DNA of 64,000 nucleotides from Riptortus pedestris (lineage: Eukaryota; Arthropoda; Insecta; Hemiptera; Alydidae), in contig CM032232.1 in NCBI GenBank assembly GCA_019009955.1, positions 49,130,501-49,194,500 on the forward strand, in the 5' to 3' direction. Below, in pieces: positions 62,401 to 64,000 of this stretch. Below the pieces are notes generated by a model. The model had not been told where the DNA came from and did not search any database. It worked only from the letters and a program-made list of their open reading frames with translations. Position 1 is the stretch's first letter; each line of letters begins with the position of its first letter. The position numbers and the translations under genes were made by a program.

Positions 62401-64000
62401 ATTTAATAATAGAAGAAACGAGAATAATTGTATTTCAGTAAATAGTGTCTCGAGGACACATATTCCAGAACGCATTAGTAAAACGAGCGAAGATCATACA
62501 GTTTCAAGCATTAAACTTTTTTTTTTAAATGGTGATTTAGATGGTTGTATAAAATAAACGTGAGCGGTGAATTGTAAGCTGGAGAGGAGCTTTGCCTGTC
62601 AAGTAAATCTATTTGGTAAATCCCGTGGAACAAACAAAGGGGAAAACCAATCAGTTACAGCGTGCTTGTAATTAGGCAGGATTACAGCTGTGTTGGACCG
62701 GCTGGACAATAGTTATTACAATACTAATACTGCAGGCAGAGGGTGGATTGCCAAACGGGGATTCCATCTATCCTCTATATATACATATGACCAACACATC
62801 TCATACATATCTATGTAACTTATTTTGCAACAATGCCGATATCTGCTCCAGACGTTTTAGACCTAGTTTACCTAAGGATCGAAATAATAAAATAATCTAT
62901 TTAATAACATGAATGAATTATGTAAAAATTCCATGAGGGGACTTGCGAACCACATAAATGCAAAAATGTTAAAATTCGTCAAATGTATTAACTATTATTT
63001 AGAACTGATGAAAATTAGAGAAATCCTTCGAAAATTACGTAATTGTTAAAATCCTTGAGAACAGGAAAGTAAAAGAAAAAAAAAGGAAAAAGAAGACAAG
63101 ACAACTCAGACTTGTTTTAAAGAGAATCCACTAGCTATTCGAGAAGAAATTTCGAAATGGCACATATACGCTTCCAGGAAACGATTAACCATCAGACGGA
63201 AGAGTAAAAGTTAAAGGTGTAAAAGAGCCTTGACCTTAACCAACCATAAAAGTAGAAAAATTGAAGAAAGGCTATCAACTGGCGAAGAATCAGCCTGTAA
63301 ACGATTTGTGTGTTCTCTTGGAAAATAGGGGTCACCTTTGTTAGCAGGTCTTGTGGAAACATAACCCCTCGTTTGCTCTTATATACTAGATTGTTTATTC
63401 TTTCAAAACAAAAGGGGGAAAGTATACAGAGATAATAGTAGGCCTCGTCCAACCTATGAGAAAGCATGATTGAAATTTTGTTTTTCTTTGTTTGTTTTTG
63501 GGGCTCTAGGTACAAGTAATAGAGGATGTAGTGATCATGGCAGATTTAGAGTTTTGGGTTCGTTTCCCTTAAAGGCAATAGGAGTTTTGGGCTTTGTGCT
63601 TGATACTACAGGTTAAATTAGATGCTAATAAAAACTTCTAATATTATTGTAAAGTAAGCATTTAACTACCAATAATATTAAACAAATTCAACTTCATTTC
63701 TAGTCAGCCACAAACTAAAGGACCAAAGTGAATATCAAACGATGATTCTACAGCTATAATTTCTGTCAAAACTGATTTATGTAAGAATCGATACTGGGTA
63801 AAACTAATCTTACCTAATAGAAAATTTAGAGTTCGAAATTGGAAACTGAATACTACGGGAAACGCACCCTTCAAATCAAAAAATGTTTTATTCAGGTCCA
63901 TCCTAGGATAATCCCAAGCAAAATAACATTTACGAAGCCTACCCGAAATCCAAACTCTCATTTAACGGAGATTCACTACGTAATGCACTCACCTCTTATT
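62401..64000. other. AT-rich end of window, no supported gene
   Basis: Open frames at 63192-63515 and 63704-63961 (minus) show no recognisable motif. GGGTTCGTTTCCC near 63548 resembles a tRNA box B but no tRNA or SINE body could be followed. Confidence 0.45.

Overview
This window is AT-rich eukaryotic nuclear DNA. It looks like a repeat-dense arthropod-type genome. The only confidently recognised host gene is an ERK (MAPK1/rolled) kinase, read on the minus strand as three intact exons at 16209-16335, 4258-4368 and 1041-1175. All three have consensus splice sites and matching phases. The encoded stretch runs from beta-3 (VAIKK) through the catalytic loop (HRDLKPSN). It carries fly-like choices such as IIDIRDILR and [16 protein letters not shown], which points to an arthropod but does not fix the species. 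The glycine-loop exon and the DFG and later exons were not found, and the DFG side must lie beyond position 1. The large intron between the exons at 4258 and 16209 is packed with mobile DNA.

The rest is mostly mobile elements. (1) A Helitron-like family with the 3' signature hairpin plus CTAG|T: 7345-8620 and 8621-10776 head-to-tail, 34926-35925, 48757-49845, 49888-51735 and 58774-60710, plus fragments. Its interior is a tandem array of modules of about 298 bp, each with a 12-bp inverted repeat. (2) A second family resembles Helentron-associated non-autonomous elements. It has a 6-bp hairpin (ACGCAG GGG CTGCGT) at one end, a 20-bp palindrome at the other, an inverted AGCAGATTTCCC at both ends, and a TA microsatellite at a fixed internal place. 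At least ten copies are seen (for example 6139-7069, 18205-19180, 21565-22226, 22849-24065 and 34739-36440). One is split by a Helitron inserted in its TA tract and another is interrupted by a sister copy. (3) Penelope-like retroelement (PLE) remnants with reverse transcriptase and GIY-YIG pieces (5101-6127, 25878-26334, and 46498-48020 on the minus strand). (4) LINE remnants (RNase H at 17560-18100 and a reverse-transcriptase tail at 62030-62400, both minus). (5) A Tc1-like DD34E transposase pseudogene (53130-54087). (6) Three tRNA-derived SINE copies.

The most interesting signals are small catalytic-RNA folds. Complete or near-complete hammerhead ribozyme motifs lie at 10969-11010, 26653-26690 and 45946-45991, with more decayed ones at 40138-40175, 45460-45503 (minus) and 52703-52744. 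One lies just downstream of a PLE GIY-YIG frame. Most have a tiny palindromic stem III, the arrangement expected of hammerheads that act as dimers. Between the elements lie long AT-rich stretches with microsatellites and no gene I can support. A few unassigned open frames and perfect hairpins are listed with low confidence.
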